Below are positions 9,955 through 21,823 of a stretch of DNA of 64,000 bases, piece after piece. The stretch comes from Xenoacremonium recifei (taxonomy: Eukaryota; Ascomycota; Sordariomycetes; Hypocreales; Nectriaceae). The translations under genes and the position numbers were made by a program. The notes under the pieces were generated by a model that saw nothing but the letters and a program-made list of their open reading frames with translations, was not told the DNA's origin and did not search any database. How positions within the stretch are numbered: the first letter of the stretch is position 1; every line of letters starts with the position of its first letter. The DNA lies in contig WOFQ01000043.1 in the NCBI GenBank assembly GCA_012184525.1, forward strand, positions 186,001 to 250,000, given 5' to 3'.

Positions 9955-12873
9955 TTACATGCCTATTTGGCTCTCAAACGAAATTGGGTCGGCGTTTGGG
10001 TATCCAGGAGGCCCAGTTCTATCCATCAGCCACCACGCCCAATCAAATAGCATTATCTGGCTGTCATTTTCGGGTTGTGCCAGCGGCAGCCATGGCTGTG
10101 ATTGCGCGTCCTGTCCAAGGTCGGCCTCGTTGATGCCCTGAGGCGAGGTCAAGTCAAGCGTACTTGATGGCACCGAGGTGACTGGTTGTGTAGTTGGTTG
10201 GGGCGCGAGGAGCGTGCTGGCGTCCATTGCATCGAGTTTTGGTGACGCGACCACCGACGGGACGGTTGGAGATTCATCAGCTTTGTACTCAAGCAGAGCC
10301 TCGTCGAGGGCCATGTTGGCTGACGGATTGGCTCCTCCTCTTCGGATGCGCTCGAGCCGCGCCCATCGAAAGTCGCGAAAGTCATACTCAGCTGCCTCCT
10401 GGCCGACAAGTCGGTATTCGCTTCGAAACGCGACGATGTCGGTCTCGTTGAGGAGCTGCGTATACTCGAACCGTAAAAGCCGCAGCACCGCTTCTATATG
10501 CTATAACTAAATGAGCCATCGTGACTGCCAGAGAAGTCGACCAGTCAGACTTACAAGCTGCTTCACAAATTCTGATCTTGATCCAATGTCGCGAATGGCT
10601 GTGAGAAGGCAGGTTATGGCCTCCATTATTTCGGGGGCTTTGGGGTCGATCAAGGGATCTATCTCTGCCAGGCGACGAGGTTCAAAGAGAAGGACTGTAG
10701 TAGAACAATGTTAATTGCAAAATCTCAACGAATTGGAGACAATTTGGACTGTAACTCACTTTCCAGAGATACGTAGCACTGTACCCCGATCTGAGGATCC
10801 CAATGAACGCCTGCCTTCAGGCCTTCCGACACAAGGCCGGCGATGGGGAGGGCGCGCGCAATCCTATCACGTCTGACCTGGGGGATGAGTTCTGCCTTGT
10901 TTGGATCACGCTGATACACCTGCAGCGCCGCTCTGCAGTAGATTATGAAGAGGTTGTGACGCAGGATGTGCAAGAGGATGAATGTGACCAGTCGATCACG
11001 ATAAAGAAAGACGCTATTCGCATCAAACCGAAACCTTTTCGGTAGGGATGCAATAACTTGGTTGAGATCAACTTCCAGAGCTTCAAGCTCACTGTTCAAT
11101 TGTTCCACAGGTCGGTCCCGATGGGAAGCTTTGAATGCGACGTACAGCGCCCGTCGGCGTGCCGCTGCGATACGCAGAAGATGTCCTGACATGTCGAGGG
11201 GGGCGTGGACAGCATCGCTTGTTCGAGTGCCGAGATTTCCTCCAGCATCCGGGAAAAGTGGTTCAGTTACGACTCGCTCGTTGCTCAAGAAGCTGGCCTC
11301 GTCGCAGGGAAGTTGAACGCGGTATGCATTCTCGTCAACCGTGTGGAAGCCGTATCTGCCTCCGTCGATGACGCTGTCGAGGTAAAACGTTGACCATGCT
11401 ACACGACGAAGGGCCTCGCTGGAGAGTAAAGGCGAAATCTTCATATTGGACGCGATTTCAGAAGGATATGTTCGATCAAATGTCTGAAGGGACATCATTT
11501 GCATCATCCTAAGTAATTACAAAGGTTAGTCAAACCGAAAGGGTCAGTGATGGGGTCCAAGATCACCTTGTGCAATTAGCCCCTAGCAGCCATGCAGACG
11601 TAAAGTTGCCTCGGTTGAGGTCGTAGTGTTGTGCCAGCAGTAAGGTCTGTTTTAAATGAGCCTCCTTCTGGAGTCAAATATGACAAGATATCTTGCTTAC
11701 CATAAGCTGAATCGCTCCGAACCCTTGATAGACGCGAGGGAGAATAGCTCCTACGGCAGCATCAACCCAGGCATCTGCTCTCGCCAAATTTTCGGGAGTC
11801 GACGGGGCCGCAAATCTTCGACTTCGGATCAGTGACAGTATACTCGTAGGTTCAGAAGGTTTTGGACTCACCGCATCGCGCTTGCAATCATTACCAGGGT
11901 CAGCTCGCGAGGTGCCTTGCCCTTCCTGAGCAGACGATGGAAGTGAAGTTGATGAATGAAGCCCAAGAATCCGAAATCTAAACATCATTAGAAGATCAAT
12001 TCCGAGCCGCGGTAAGAGCAAGGTTGTAAATCTTACGATGTACTGAAGTGAAATAGAGTGCTACGAGTTCTTCCAGCTCGCGACTCGACGGAAGCAATGC
12101 TCCACCATCTACAGTCGGGGGCCAGGAGGCTGCGGGTGGTGCAAAAACCGACGAGGCGCCTGGTGGCTGAGTGGCAGAGACATGGTGCAAAGGAAGGGAG
12201 GCTTCGGTGGCCGATTGGTGTTGGCCAGAAAGAGGTGTACTGATCAAGGCGTCCAAACTCGGGCCGTGTGAGAGAGGAGCTGGGAAAGCCGGAGGTGAGA
12301 TAGTTGGCGCAGGAAGAGAGGTTCCGCTATCGGCGGTGTCTGCAATGAAAGACGGTTGTCTGGCACTTGGTGAACTGCGAACGCATTGTATGCCTGAGTT
12401 CCGGCACTTTTCACATGCATCTTGTATATCGCCGACGCATTTGAGCTGGTGAAGCAGTCAGCTTCAATGTTCACATCAACATCTCCATAGGAGCAGACTT
12501 CACGCACCTTCTTCTCCCTGCAAGCATCGCAGGCAGTGGCATTTGGCCTTCGTGAAAGTCGTGGTTTTTTCGCTCCTCCAGGACCCGGCCACTCACAGAG
12601 CCTCTTCCCCTTGAAGCATTGGCTGCACACCGGCTTCTTCTCATCGCATTTCACCTGAGAGTTCACAAATTAGAAATGCAAATGCTAGAAACGAACCCCG
12701 AACCAACCAGGTCTAGCACTACTCACTTTCCGGTGTCTACAGGTTCGACAGCCTGTTCGGGTCCGACGTCCAGATGCCTTGGTTTTTGAGGGGGAATCAT
12801 GATCTTGGCCCTCGGCTACAGGTCCACCGTCAGAGTGAGCCGAGGGCGGCGTCCATGGAATTTGCCCATTCAT
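9955..12873 (-). CDS. Transcription factor with two tandem Zn2Cys6 clusters
   Basis: Predicted 814-residue regulator. Exons: 12873-12727, 12654-12508, 12445-12037, 11977-11872, 11821-11701, 11646-11567, 11508-10760, 10694-10555, 10500-9955. The first cluster (about residues 41-69) is C-x2-C-x6-C-x6-C-x2-C-x6-C, starting GCRTCRHRK. The second (about residues 92-120), starting ACDACREKK, is C-x2-C-x6-C-x7-C-x2-C-x6-C. Both are complete, and each is cut by a phase-0 intron two residues before its third cysteine. The middle holds the fungal regulator domain (ALRRVAWSTFYLDSVI). The acidic C-terminus contains FDWAWWLMD. The ATG at 12873 is the first in frame. Targets are unknown; nuclear and DNA-binding by family. 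Confidence 0.88.
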
Positions 12874-13452
12874 CTCAGCCTCGGAGTGCTTCACCACTGA
12901 AACGCTGACAATGGGCCTATGGGATTTGAGGCACAGCTCAAACGAGGGAGCCGAAATCTGGGGTTGGGGCAGTTCGCTGGAGTAAATCGTGGAGAGACCT
13001 CGCTCGGATCGCGAGGGAGGCGGGACTGCTTTACTAAATAATCTCTTCGCATTGCACACGCGCCGGCCTACTGCTCAATCCGTATTAGACGATTTGCCTA
13101 ACGGTGGCGCGCCGTGGAGAGATTCTGGGGATTGCTCTATAACCATACCCCACTTATGAAGGTGTAGGGTAGGCTATAGTAATGTGAGAAGAGGAATAGA
13201 TGAGCAATTGTTGGGGAGAACTAGCTGATCAGTATACTACGAAAGGTGAAATATTTGCTCATAATTAAATCTCCATAGTGTGGCCTATAAAGAGCCTACT
13301 TATGGGGCAGATTGGTCGTTGAACTCATCGAATGATTCACAGGTGGCTAAATCTTGAGGTTGCTGGCGAGGAGGTCCCCGTATGTTGTATCGACGCCACA
13401 GATCAATCTCTATAATGTCTAATTAATTAACGAGCCAGCTACTTCGCAAAGA
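12874..13452. other. Intergenic region with one CGG-N7-CCG site
   Basis: Upstream region of the dual-cluster regulator and 3' flank of the reductase. It contains CGG-N7-CCG at 13102-13114 (with an embedded GGCGCGCC). Taken alone this is weak, as such a pattern is expected about once per 4 kb. Confidence 0.4.
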
Positions 13453-14469
13453 CTACTTGCTCAAAACTCGCTTGACCGTCTCGTCAACCGACTCAATTTT
13501 TATCTCTAGCAGCTCATTTGCAAGCTTATCGTTCTCACTATAATCGGCACCAAGACCAGGTGTATTGCCGTAGATAGCCGCGCGAACCAAGATGAAGGCG
13601 CCCGAAAAGTCACCAGCACCCAGTTTCTTTCCTGCCTCAGCAATTTGCTCCTCGGTGGTGGTGGATTTCACCGTCCACTTGGCACCAGAGGCCTTCTCTA
13701 GCGAAGCCAAGAGCTCGTTTTGCGACGTTCGTGATGTGTAAACATAGACGAATCGGTTCTTTGTGTCTTCAGGCTTCTCAAGTACAGATACTACGGCTTG
13801 GCCCAACTGTTTCTCATTGGTAAGAGTGAATTTCTTGTCGCCACCATCCCAGATGGTTGCAGTGCGGTTCGTCAAGTCATACTCGAGAAAGCCTTGCAGC
13901 AGACCCTATGAGGAGAAATGAGTATTGAAACAAAACTTGAAGCGAAGAATGTCAATCATGTACCCAGTCAAATAGCGGACCAACAGCCACGCCAGTCCAA
14001 GTCAGACCTTCGGATTCCTTGGTCTTCAAATAATCGATGAGGGCCTTCTTCTGACCAAAGAGAGGCAGGAGCTGCAAAACAGCCTCGTCCTCACTGCTGG
14101 CCGAGAATTCCGAGGGAAGGAAGCGTTTTACACCGGCCCGAAGAGCTGCGTCGACGAGTTTCTGTTGCTCACCGAAGCCTGTTGCTCCTAGGGCTGAGAT
14201 CAGGACATCTTGTCCTTGAAGGGCGCTATCAAGGCTCGGATCCGAAAAGTCGATCTTGCGCACAGTAATACTGGCCGGGAAGGTAGCTGTGCTTGTCTCA
14301 CGGGCTAGGACTGTAATGTCGAACCGGGAGGATGCAATGAGGCCGTCGAGGATAATTTTGCCGATGTTGCCGCTGGCCTAGGAAATAGAAATTATTAAAC
14401 GGCGTTCTTCATTCAAATGGCACTAGGATCACTTACCCCGACAATCGCAACGTTCTTGTAAGAAGCCAT
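13453..14469 (-). CDS. NmrA-like / isoflavone reductase-like NAD(P)-binding protein
   Basis: Predicted 299-residue protein from exons 14469-14437, 14377-13964 and 13905-13453. The N-terminus VAIVGASGNIGK is the Rossmann dinucleotide motif (G-x-x-G-x-x-G type), joined across the first intron. Then come DVLISALGA, GVKRFLPSEFS and a substrate-domain half with AAIYGNTPGLG. This matches atypical short-chain dehydrogenases of the NmrA/isoflavone reductase group, which are either NAD(P)H reductases or redox sensors without enzyme activity. The usual active lysine is plausible at FGQKKALIDYLK. It diverges from the Zn2Cys6 regulator gene at 14982, so it may be that regulator's target. Substrate unknown. 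Confidence 0.88.
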
Positions 14470-14981
14470 TGTGTATGATGATGATGAGGGTAGAATCTTT
14501 GGAAAGGGTTAAGGTAGTGCAAGCATAAGTAGAATAAAAGCACGCTTTCTGGGTCATTAAGAGAGGGATATAAGGAGAAGATATGCCTTTACATGAAGAA
14601 TCCTACTAACGTGTCTCCCATTTTCTCCTTTATCACACTGAAATGGATTACTCAGACAAGTGTGCTCAGCGGCTTGGTGAAGGGTCTCGAGCCTTTGTTA
14701 GTCCCACCAACCAATGACGTTTTGAGGTCTTAGCCTGGAGCGACCGCTTTCAGCTGACAATTCCGATGACAAATGTGAGCAAAATGGAGCTTAGCCCGCG
14801 GAGCAGTCCTCCGCACCTCCGCTACATCCAATAAAGAGGAGTTCGCCATGGGAACTGGCACGGAGCATTCTCCGTCCTCCGTCTCTCCTCGCCTCAGCGC
14901 GTTATCTTCCGCTCTGTCATTCCCGAGTTCATCTGAGGAGAGCAAAGAGCCCCGGTCACCGGTCACCGGAAGCAGAAGCCC
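14470..14981. promoter_or_regulatory. Divergent promoter of NmrA-like gene and regulator
   Basis: A 512-bp gene-free region. It has CGG-N9-CCG at 14799-14813 with a palindromic core (CGGAG...CTCCG), and a tandem CGGTCAC repeat at about 14952-14968 directly before the regulator's start. Both are candidate Zn2Cys6 sites. Confidence 0.4.
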
Positions 14982-16856
14982 ATGTCCCGGCGCGTCGTTG
15001 CAGCGGGCCGATCGTGCCTCGAATGCCGTCGACGTAAGATCAAATGCGATCGGCTGTTGCCCTGCGCCTACTGCGTCAAAACGCAGAACCACTGCGAGTA
15101 TCCGCCGGTCTCGTCGAAGGATATAGAGACAAACTCAGGCGTAAACATAGAATCCCGCTTGGAAAGCTTTCAAAACCAGCTGCAAACATTGACGGGAGCT
15201 CTCTCCGAGATATCCCGTATTCTGCCTTCTCCTCCTTCCATCACAAATGACGAGCCTCCGGTGAGCCACTCTACTGTTTCTACAGCTCCTGTAAGTCTTT
15301 CAAACCATCTTTCATTTTCTCTTCTGCCACTTGCTAAGACCTACAGCTTGACGAAGTTTCTACTGAGCCTCGGATTGCCGAAGAAGGGTCTCAAAGCAAT
15401 CAAGTTACCCTGCCATGGCTGTCTCTCCCCTTCCCGGCTATCACCCTGCTTGCCCGTCGTTCAGCAATACCTAGTGTCGCACACCCTTCACCAGCCATCG
15501 TTTCTCTGTTGTGGCAGACATACTTGGATGTAGTCGATCCATTCTTGAAGATATTTCACATTCCGACCATCCAAAGACGAGTAATGGGAATCATTCAGGA
15601 CCCGTCGAACCAGGATGCATCCACAGACTGTTTGGCCTTTTCAATCTATTACGCCACAGTCGGGACAATGACAGCCGCAGGCTGTCTGAACAAGCTTAGC
15701 GAAGAGAAGGACGTGTTATTGAAACGGTGCGACAGCTCTCCCAAGTTTTCGACGCTCTTGCAAAGGCTGAGTTGACAAATTAGGTATCGGATGGGACTTG
15801 AATGTGCTCTTTCGAGACAGAACTTTCTTGTCTCTCAAGATTTGACGGTGCTTCAAGCGCTAGTTTTATATCTTGTAAGTTGGGAAGCTCTTTTAAATAT
15901 TGTCGAAAATGTTCTGACGGTTATTACAGGTGTTGGGAAAAGATGATTTGGACGGTCCCGATGTTGACAGCCTGATTGGCCTTACCATTGGAAACGCTAT
16001 GCGACTGGGGCTACACTCTGAGAGTGCACTGTCGGCAATCCCCCCCTTTGAGGCAGAAATTCGTCGACGGATTTGGTGGCAGATTTATACTCTAGATGTC
16101 GCCATCGCGATGAGCCGCGGCACTCAGCCACATATCCTCGACTCAACCTTTGACACGACCATACCCTTGAACGTTAGTGACAGCAACATCCACCCAAATA
16201 TGCATGCACTTCCACCGAGCCAGTCTGGAAAGACAGAGATGCTATTCAACCTCGCTCAGTTCGAAACAAGTAAAGTTGCTCGGCAAGCCCTATTCTCCGA
16301 AGAATTCTGTCGCCGCAACTCCTACCAACCTTTGGCACTAGAGGAGAGGTGTCGCAAGGTTGATGAAGCCTATGAGCGTATAAATGAGCAATACCTCGGC
16401 CATTTTGATACCGCGATTCCAATAGACCTCGTCGCTGCCGACTCAATTCGTCTTCTTCTCAGAAAGCTGAAGATGGCCGTGTTCAGACCAGAGAAAGACA
16501 AGCGCCATCCTATATATGATAAAGCCTGTTACGACGTCCTATTTCAAAGCCATGCGCTGCGTCAGTATATTGACGGAAGACCTTGGCACTGGGTATCTGC
16601 TATTGGAGTTGAATGGGATGCGCTGGCCTACTTTATACTTGATCTGAGCATAAGACCCTCAGAGGACAGCGATGTGGTGACGCGAAGCCTTGTTGAAGAA
16701 ATATTTCACAATTGGCGACTTGATCCTGACTTTTCACGGGATTGTCACTGGGCTGCACTGGAGCATCTTCGTGCCCAAGCCGTTCTTGCGGGACGGTCCA
16801 CGGAAGAGTCTACACGGGAGCCTGATAGTATGCAAACCGACGACAGAAATTATTGA
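14982..16856 (+). CDS. Zn2Cys6 transcription factor
   Basis: Predicted 568-residue regulator from exons 14982-15290, 15347-15726, 15784-15874 and 15930-16856. The zinc cluster near the N-terminus (SCLECRRRKIKCDRLLPCAYC) is C-x2-C-x6-C-x5-C-x2-C-x6-C. A short coiled-coil-like stretch follows (ESRLESFQNQLQTLTGAL). The middle holds the fungal-specific regulator domain (IRRRIWWQIYTLDVAIAMSRG). The start at 14982 lies 10 residues before the first cysteine. It is the left-most regulator of the island and diverges from the NmrA-like gene. Targets unknown. Confidence 0.9.
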
Positions 16857-16960
16857 ATGTAGTGAAAATGCCACATAGCCCAATCACGTCAGCTGATCTG
16901 GATCACGCGTCTCTACGCACGACTGCACAAGAGTCACCGGTGAGGCCTCTTCAGTGCCTT

Positions 16961-16997
16961 CGGAGGTCCCCCGATGACATCCATCGGACCTCGTCCG
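16961..16997. promoter_or_regulatory. Paired CGG-N7-CCG sites before the lactonase gene
   Basis: Two inverted repeats, CGGAGGTCCCCCG at 16961-16973 and CGGACCTCGTCCG at 16985-16997, with starts 24 bp apart, about 120-156 bp before the lactonase ATG. The second fits CGGA-N5-TCCG exactly. CGG half sites in inverted orientation are the normal target of Zn2Cys6 dimers. Confidence 0.65.
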
Positions 16998-17116
16998 GGT
17001 ACCCACAACCGTCGCTTGCCGCAGCATGTCATTAGAGAGGGGTAAGAAGACAACTCGAAAGGACAGTTTTGGCGGAATCATATGTCTAAGTTCTGGTTGT
17101 CGCAGAGAAACGCACC

Positions 17117-18111
17117 ATGAACTTCTATCCTGTCCCTCCCGTCATCAAAGCTGAGGTGTATGTTAGGATACCAGACGAGCTAAGATGCATCGGGCGCGAC
17201 TCGGAATGGAGGGGTGGTTTCTCAAGGAGCTTCCAGCATATTTTCCTGGAAGGCCCAGTGGCCGATGATGATGGGAATCTGTATGTGGTGGATGTTCCGT
17301 ACGGTCGAATTCTAAGAATCGACTCAGAAAAGCGAGTTACCGAGTGTTGTTCCTGGGATGGTGAGCCCAATGGTCTTGTTGGAACTAGCGACGGTGATCT
17401 ACTTGTTGCAGATTATAAGCAGGTAAAACAATCAATGGTCTCCTGCGAAAATAATACTAAGAAATCCATTTATGGCAGGGAATATTATCATTTGATCCCT
17501 CTACTAGAGAAGTCAAGCCTAAATTGACAAGGCGAAATCTCGAAAGATTTAAAGGCCCGAATGATTTGATAATCGACACGAAGGGCAACGTGTATTTCAC
17601 AGATCAGGGACAAACAGGCATGACAGACCCAACTGGAAGGGTCTACAGGCTATCGCCCGACGGAAAGCTTGATACCTTAATCGATAATGGTGCGTCTCCA
17701 AATGGTCTCGTTCTTTCCAGGGACGAGAAGTTCCTGTATGTGGCCATGACGCGGGCAAACCAAGTTTGGAGATGTCCTCTCCATCCCGATGGCACAACAT
17801 CTAAAGTCGGAGTCTTCTTTCAATCATTTGGCAACGTCGGACCTGACGGCCTCGCCCTTGATGAGGAAGGGAATCTATTCATCTGCCAACCTAGTCTTGG
17901 TTCTGTCTTTGTAGTAGATTCTGATGGCATCCCCAAAGCTCGGATCGCCAGCGCGTCGCCAGGCATTAACCTCACGAATTGTTGTTTCGGAGGCAAAGAT
18001 CACAAAACGTTGTACATCACAGATAGCCTCGAGGGAAACATCCAAAAAGTTGAATGGCACTGCCGAGGTGCGGTTCCAGCACCGAAGTTGAAAACTCTGG
18101 TAGATACTTGA
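17117..18111 (+). CDS. SMP-30/gluconolactonase-family lactonase
   Basis: Predicted 312-residue six-bladed beta-propeller from exons 17117-17422 and 17479-18111. Blade repeats are visible: LEGPVADDDGNLYVVD, PNGLVGTSDGDLLVAD, GPNDLIIDTKGNVYFTD, SPNGLVLSRDEKFLYV and GPDGLALDEEGNLFIC. The glutamate in LEGP, the asparagine in GPND and the aspartate in GPDG match the metal-binding positions of SMP-30 lactonases. Expected reaction: metal-dependent opening of a sugar or related lactone. No signal peptide is seen, so it is probably cytosolic. The promoter carries paired CGG inverted repeats shared with other island genes, supporting joint control with the aldolase and permease. Confidence 0.9.
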
Positions 18112-18411
18112 CGGAAATAATGCTCGGGGAGCGACCACAGGATAGCTTATGGATATAGTTCTTGAAAGAACAAAACAAGATCAACCTGTTCGCAGTCAAT
18201 TAAATATTCGCCTCTCAAATGCCTCCAATCTGTGATCCTACGGGCAGGATTTGTCTAGTATCTGGTAAAGCCGGTCTCGGCACGTGACCCCTCCGTTTTC
18301 AACACCATCCTCCAACTCGACTTAGCCCAACCAAGTCCCCTCATCCAATCTCACGATCCCAACAAAAGCCCCTTCGTCGCGAGTTATATAACCCCGACTA
18401 CTGGAATCGAT

Positions 18412-20746
18412 ATGCCAAATTCTCAAGACGATGAGCGCTACAAGCTGGTTCCAGCCTGTCGCCGGTGTCGGGCGAGGAAAACGCGATGTGATCGACTTGC
18501 GCCAAAATGTACGCCCTGCACCAGGTCAAACTCAGCCTGCATTGTCGTAGATCCAGTGACTTCCCAACAATATCCCCGAGACTACATCCGACGCCTCGAG
18601 GAGCGCGAGAAAGAGCTTCGGAGTAAAGTCCAGGAAGCGGCTCCGGTCGCAAGCCAGGGCGGGCCTCAGGCAGAGATTGTCCTGGCGGAGGACGCGTCGA
18701 ATGAGGCAACACCACGGAGCTTCCAGTCAACTACTTCAGGTGCACGACAAAATGGCTTTGTTGGAGATGGGAGCGGGCTTGGGTTAGTCGACTGACATTC
18801 CCTTTCTCGTGGTATGCTTGGCTTACATTCTATTCAATTAGCTTCTTTCGACATATCTTTTCCGACATTAAATGGCAAGCATATAAGCCCCAAATTCTAC
18901 AGCATTTGATGGAACGACCAGAGATACCTGAGCTGGCCGTACAGCCCAATGCTCAGCCTCCTGTTGATGAGGCCTTGAGCCTCCTTGACAACTAGTACGT
19001 CCTTAATTCACTGTTCTTATAATTGATGCTGGTGTACTGATCGTTCAAGTTTTACTCGATTTCACATTCATCACTCCTTTCTTCTACGCCAAGATGTACT
19101 TGACATCTTCGAAAGGATATACCATCCACGGCCAGGAGAGAATCCTAGTGCTCAGGATCATTTCCGGCTATTCATGGTTTTCGCCCTCAGTGCCGTCACG
19201 CGGTATCGTAAAGGGCTCAGTACGGAGCATCCATACGGATATTTTCTCGCAGCCCAAGCATATTTGGGTCTCACCCCTCTTATTGGGAGTTTAGACGCTA
19301 TTCAAAACCTGCTGTTATTATGCAGGTTTGGTATGTATCACCACATAGGTAAGGATGCACTTCCATGGAGTTATATGGGATTTTCTGACCAGATTTGGGT
19401 ATTTAGGAACATCATTGTGGGAAATATCTCGCTTTTGTACTCGGCAATGTGTTGAGCTGAGACTTCAAGCCGAACCACGCCAGAAGACGTCGTTGCTTCT
19501 TCAACAACACCAGCGCCGTATCTTCTGGGAATGCTATGTTCTTGACCGATACAGTTCAGGTGTACTGGGCCGACCATTTGCGATAGCCGAAGCAGATATC
19601 AGTGTTCCATTACCAGTAGATGCCTCTGATGAAGCAATCATGGGATGTACTGGAACGAATTCCTTGTCTGATGCTGCTATAGTAGTCGAGCCATACCCCA
19701 CCGAACTATCAGTGTTCATATTCTGCATCAAGCTCCGCAAGATCACCTCAAGCATCCATCTGGAGTTCTATAATGGCCGCAGTGCTGGTCCTAGCAGTGG
19801 TGAAGCCACCCCAATCCAGCATACATCCGGCCACACATATGTCAAGCTCTATCACTTTTTGGACGAGCTTGACAAATGGCTGCAGGAAGCGCCCATATTT
19901 CCACAGCCTCGGTCGCTCTATGAGAGGCTTGAGTGGTATGAGTTCCTCATGGAAAAGGATAAACTCCTGCTTGTCCGAGGAGCTATTCATAAAGCTCCGA
20001 GAAGAGAAGGACGACCACCCCCAGATCTGTTGGAGCTCTGTCTTGCCTCTGCCACGCGAATCATTGTGCTATATGATCAAATGATGCAGATTAAATGCAT
20101 TACCTGGACCCGGAGTTACTTTCAAGTCATATTTGCGGCTGGCCTCTCGATCATCTACTGTGTCTCCATTGGCGTTGGCTCTAAAACGTCACCAGGCCAG
20201 AGAGCGAACGAGAAGCAGCATCCATTCAAAACCTTAGCTCTTTGCAGTAAGATCCTGGAAAGCTTCAAAAAAGAAATGCCGGATGCAGGAGGGTTCTCCC
20301 TCGTATTTGAAGTGCTGAAGGATAAAATACTTAGAGAGTCTACGATGCCAAAATCGGGGACCATGAACGAGTCCAGTCAACCGGAGCACGTCGATTCTTC
20401 CCAAGATTCACTTCAAGAGAGCCAAATATTTGTCCATACCGGTTCAAATATTCCAGAAATCCCCTACGGGCCATCGTTCTTGGAGGAGCCTACCTGGTCC
20501 ACGAGCTTAGAAACCATCGAGCAGCACACCCAGTCACAGGTGCCAGCAAGTATCCCCTTAACACCAATGAGTCATATCCAAGGGCACATTCCTGGATTCA
20601 ATCCTTCTATAGATCTGTCGGGAAATAGCGAACTCCTGGACTGGCCTCCGTTGACAGATGAAATGATGGGACACCTGGAAGCGAACTTAGGCGCCTATGC
20701 TTGGGCGAGTGCGATGGACTTAGACCTCGCCCCATGGGACGACTAG
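18412..20746 (+). CDS. Zn2Cys6 transcription factor
   Basis: Predicted 720-residue regulator from exons 18412-18782, 18842-18994, 19050-19348 and 19407-20746. The zinc cluster (ACRRCRARKTRCDRLAPKC) lies at about residues 16-43, followed by a short helix (YIRRLEEREKELRSKV). The fungal regulator domain (RRIFWECYVLDRYSSGVLGRPF) is in the middle, and the C-terminus is acidic and rich in aromatic residues (ELLDWPPL, APWDD), like an activation domain. It lies between the lactonase and dehydrogenase genes. A TATA-like stretch (ttatata) lies about 25 bp before the start. Targets unknown. Confidence 0.9.
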
Positions 20747-20836
20747 TCACATTGAGTTAATTCCTTAGATGTTTGAAAAGATATTGATACATCCGAATAT
20801 TTCATCTATCTGTCAGTCTCCAAAAATTCTCTGTCG

Positions 20837-21823
20837 CTATGCCTTGACTCCATTGTTGCTCTGGGCATACTCGTATACTCGCTGAACAGCAGCAATAGCG
20901 GTTTCCATCTGGGTCTGTGATGTAGCAGCCCCAACATGTGGTGTACTCAGAACTCGTTGTTCCCAGAGGCCACCATATTTCTCCTTGCTCGGGGGCTCCT
21001 GTTCGTGGCAATCGAGGCCTGCGCCCCAAATCTCTCCTTCGCGAAGCGCTCGCTCGAGATCTGCTTCGTTCACAATCCCACCTCGTGCCGCATTTATCAG
21101 AATAGCGTTGGACTTCATGAGCTTCATCTGGGAGTATGAGATGAGGTTGCGCGTTTCTGGCGTCAAAGGAATATGGAGAGTGAGAACGTCGCACGCCTCT
21201 AATACTTCCTCCAAGGTCTTGACTCGTCGATGGGGCAGATCTGGCCATGCACCCTCAGGCATAAATGGATCATAAGCGACGAGCTCGGCATCGAATGCTC
21301 CGCGAAAGATACGAGCTGTTGCCAGACCAATGTTGCCCATTCCTACTACTCCCAGAACCTTCTTATGTAGGATGAGACCCGAACACGTCTCCTTCGGGAC
21401 TAAGACTCCCCGATCCTGGTGAGATACGATGTGGGGTGTCTCTCGCGCGACTCCCATTGCTAGAGTGAGAACTATCTCGGCCACCGCTTGTGCATTGACA
21501 CCAGGCGTGTTGAAAATCTTAATGCCTCTCTCGGCGCAGGCCTTCGCATCAATCTTGTCGATTCCGACACCTTGTTTGCCTACAGCCTTGAGCCTTGGGC
21601 ACGATGCTATGTCCTCTGCTGTGAGATAAGAGGAGCGAATAAGCAAATATTCTGCATTCTGCTTCCAGTTTGCATGCTCTGGGTCTCCTGGGAGAATAGT
21701 GTCGAAGCGCTCTTTGCAGTATTCGATGGCACCTGGGTGGTATTGATCCAAAAGATAAACCTTTGGCTTTGGTCGAGTTGAAGGGCTGTGATCCCGACTA
21801 TCTGCGAGAATTCCAGGAGCCAT
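20837..21823 (-). CDS. NAD-dependent D-2-hydroxyacid dehydrogenase
   Basis: Single-exon 328-residue protein. The Rossmann motif VVGMGNIG lies in the middle. Catalytic residues of the family are present: arginine in NAARGGIVNEADL, glutamate in LDCHEQEP and histidine in STPHVGAAT. The N-terminal half has KQGVGIDKID and NTPGVNAQAVAE, both standard. Expected reaction: interconversion of a 2-keto acid and a D-2-hydroxy acid with NAD(H). Phosphoglycerate dehydrogenases look similar, but the protein lacks their C-terminal regulatory domain. In this island it could reduce a keto acid released by the neighbouring aldolase (inference). Its promoter holds two CGG-N7-CCG sites. Confidence 0.92.
   Translation of the reverse strand: MAPGILADSRDHSPSTRPKPKVYLLDQYHPGAIEYCKERFDTILPGDPEHANWKQNAEYLLIRSSYLTAEDIASCPRLKAVGKQGVGIDKIDAKACAERGIKIFNTPGVNAQAVAEIVLTLAMGVARETPHIVSHQDRGVLVPKETCSGLILHKKVLGVVGMGNIGLATARIFRGAFDAELVAYDPFMPEGAWPDLPHRRVKTLEEVLEACDVLTLHIPLTPETRNLISYSQMKLMKSNAILINAARGGIVNEADLERALREGEIWGAGLDCHEQEPPSKEKYGGLWEQRVLSTPHVGAATSQTQMETAIAAVQRVYEYAQSNNGVKA

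Noticed and set aside
13102..13114. CGG-N7-CCG before the dual-cluster regulator as a member of the island regulon
   Set aside because: The loose pattern is expected many times in 64 kb by chance; this copy does not fit CGGA-N5-TCCG and is single.
14848..15126. 92-residue plus-strand frame overlapping the start of the regulator at 14982
   Set aside because: It is in another frame from the zinc cluster and shows only low-complexity serine/proline sequence.
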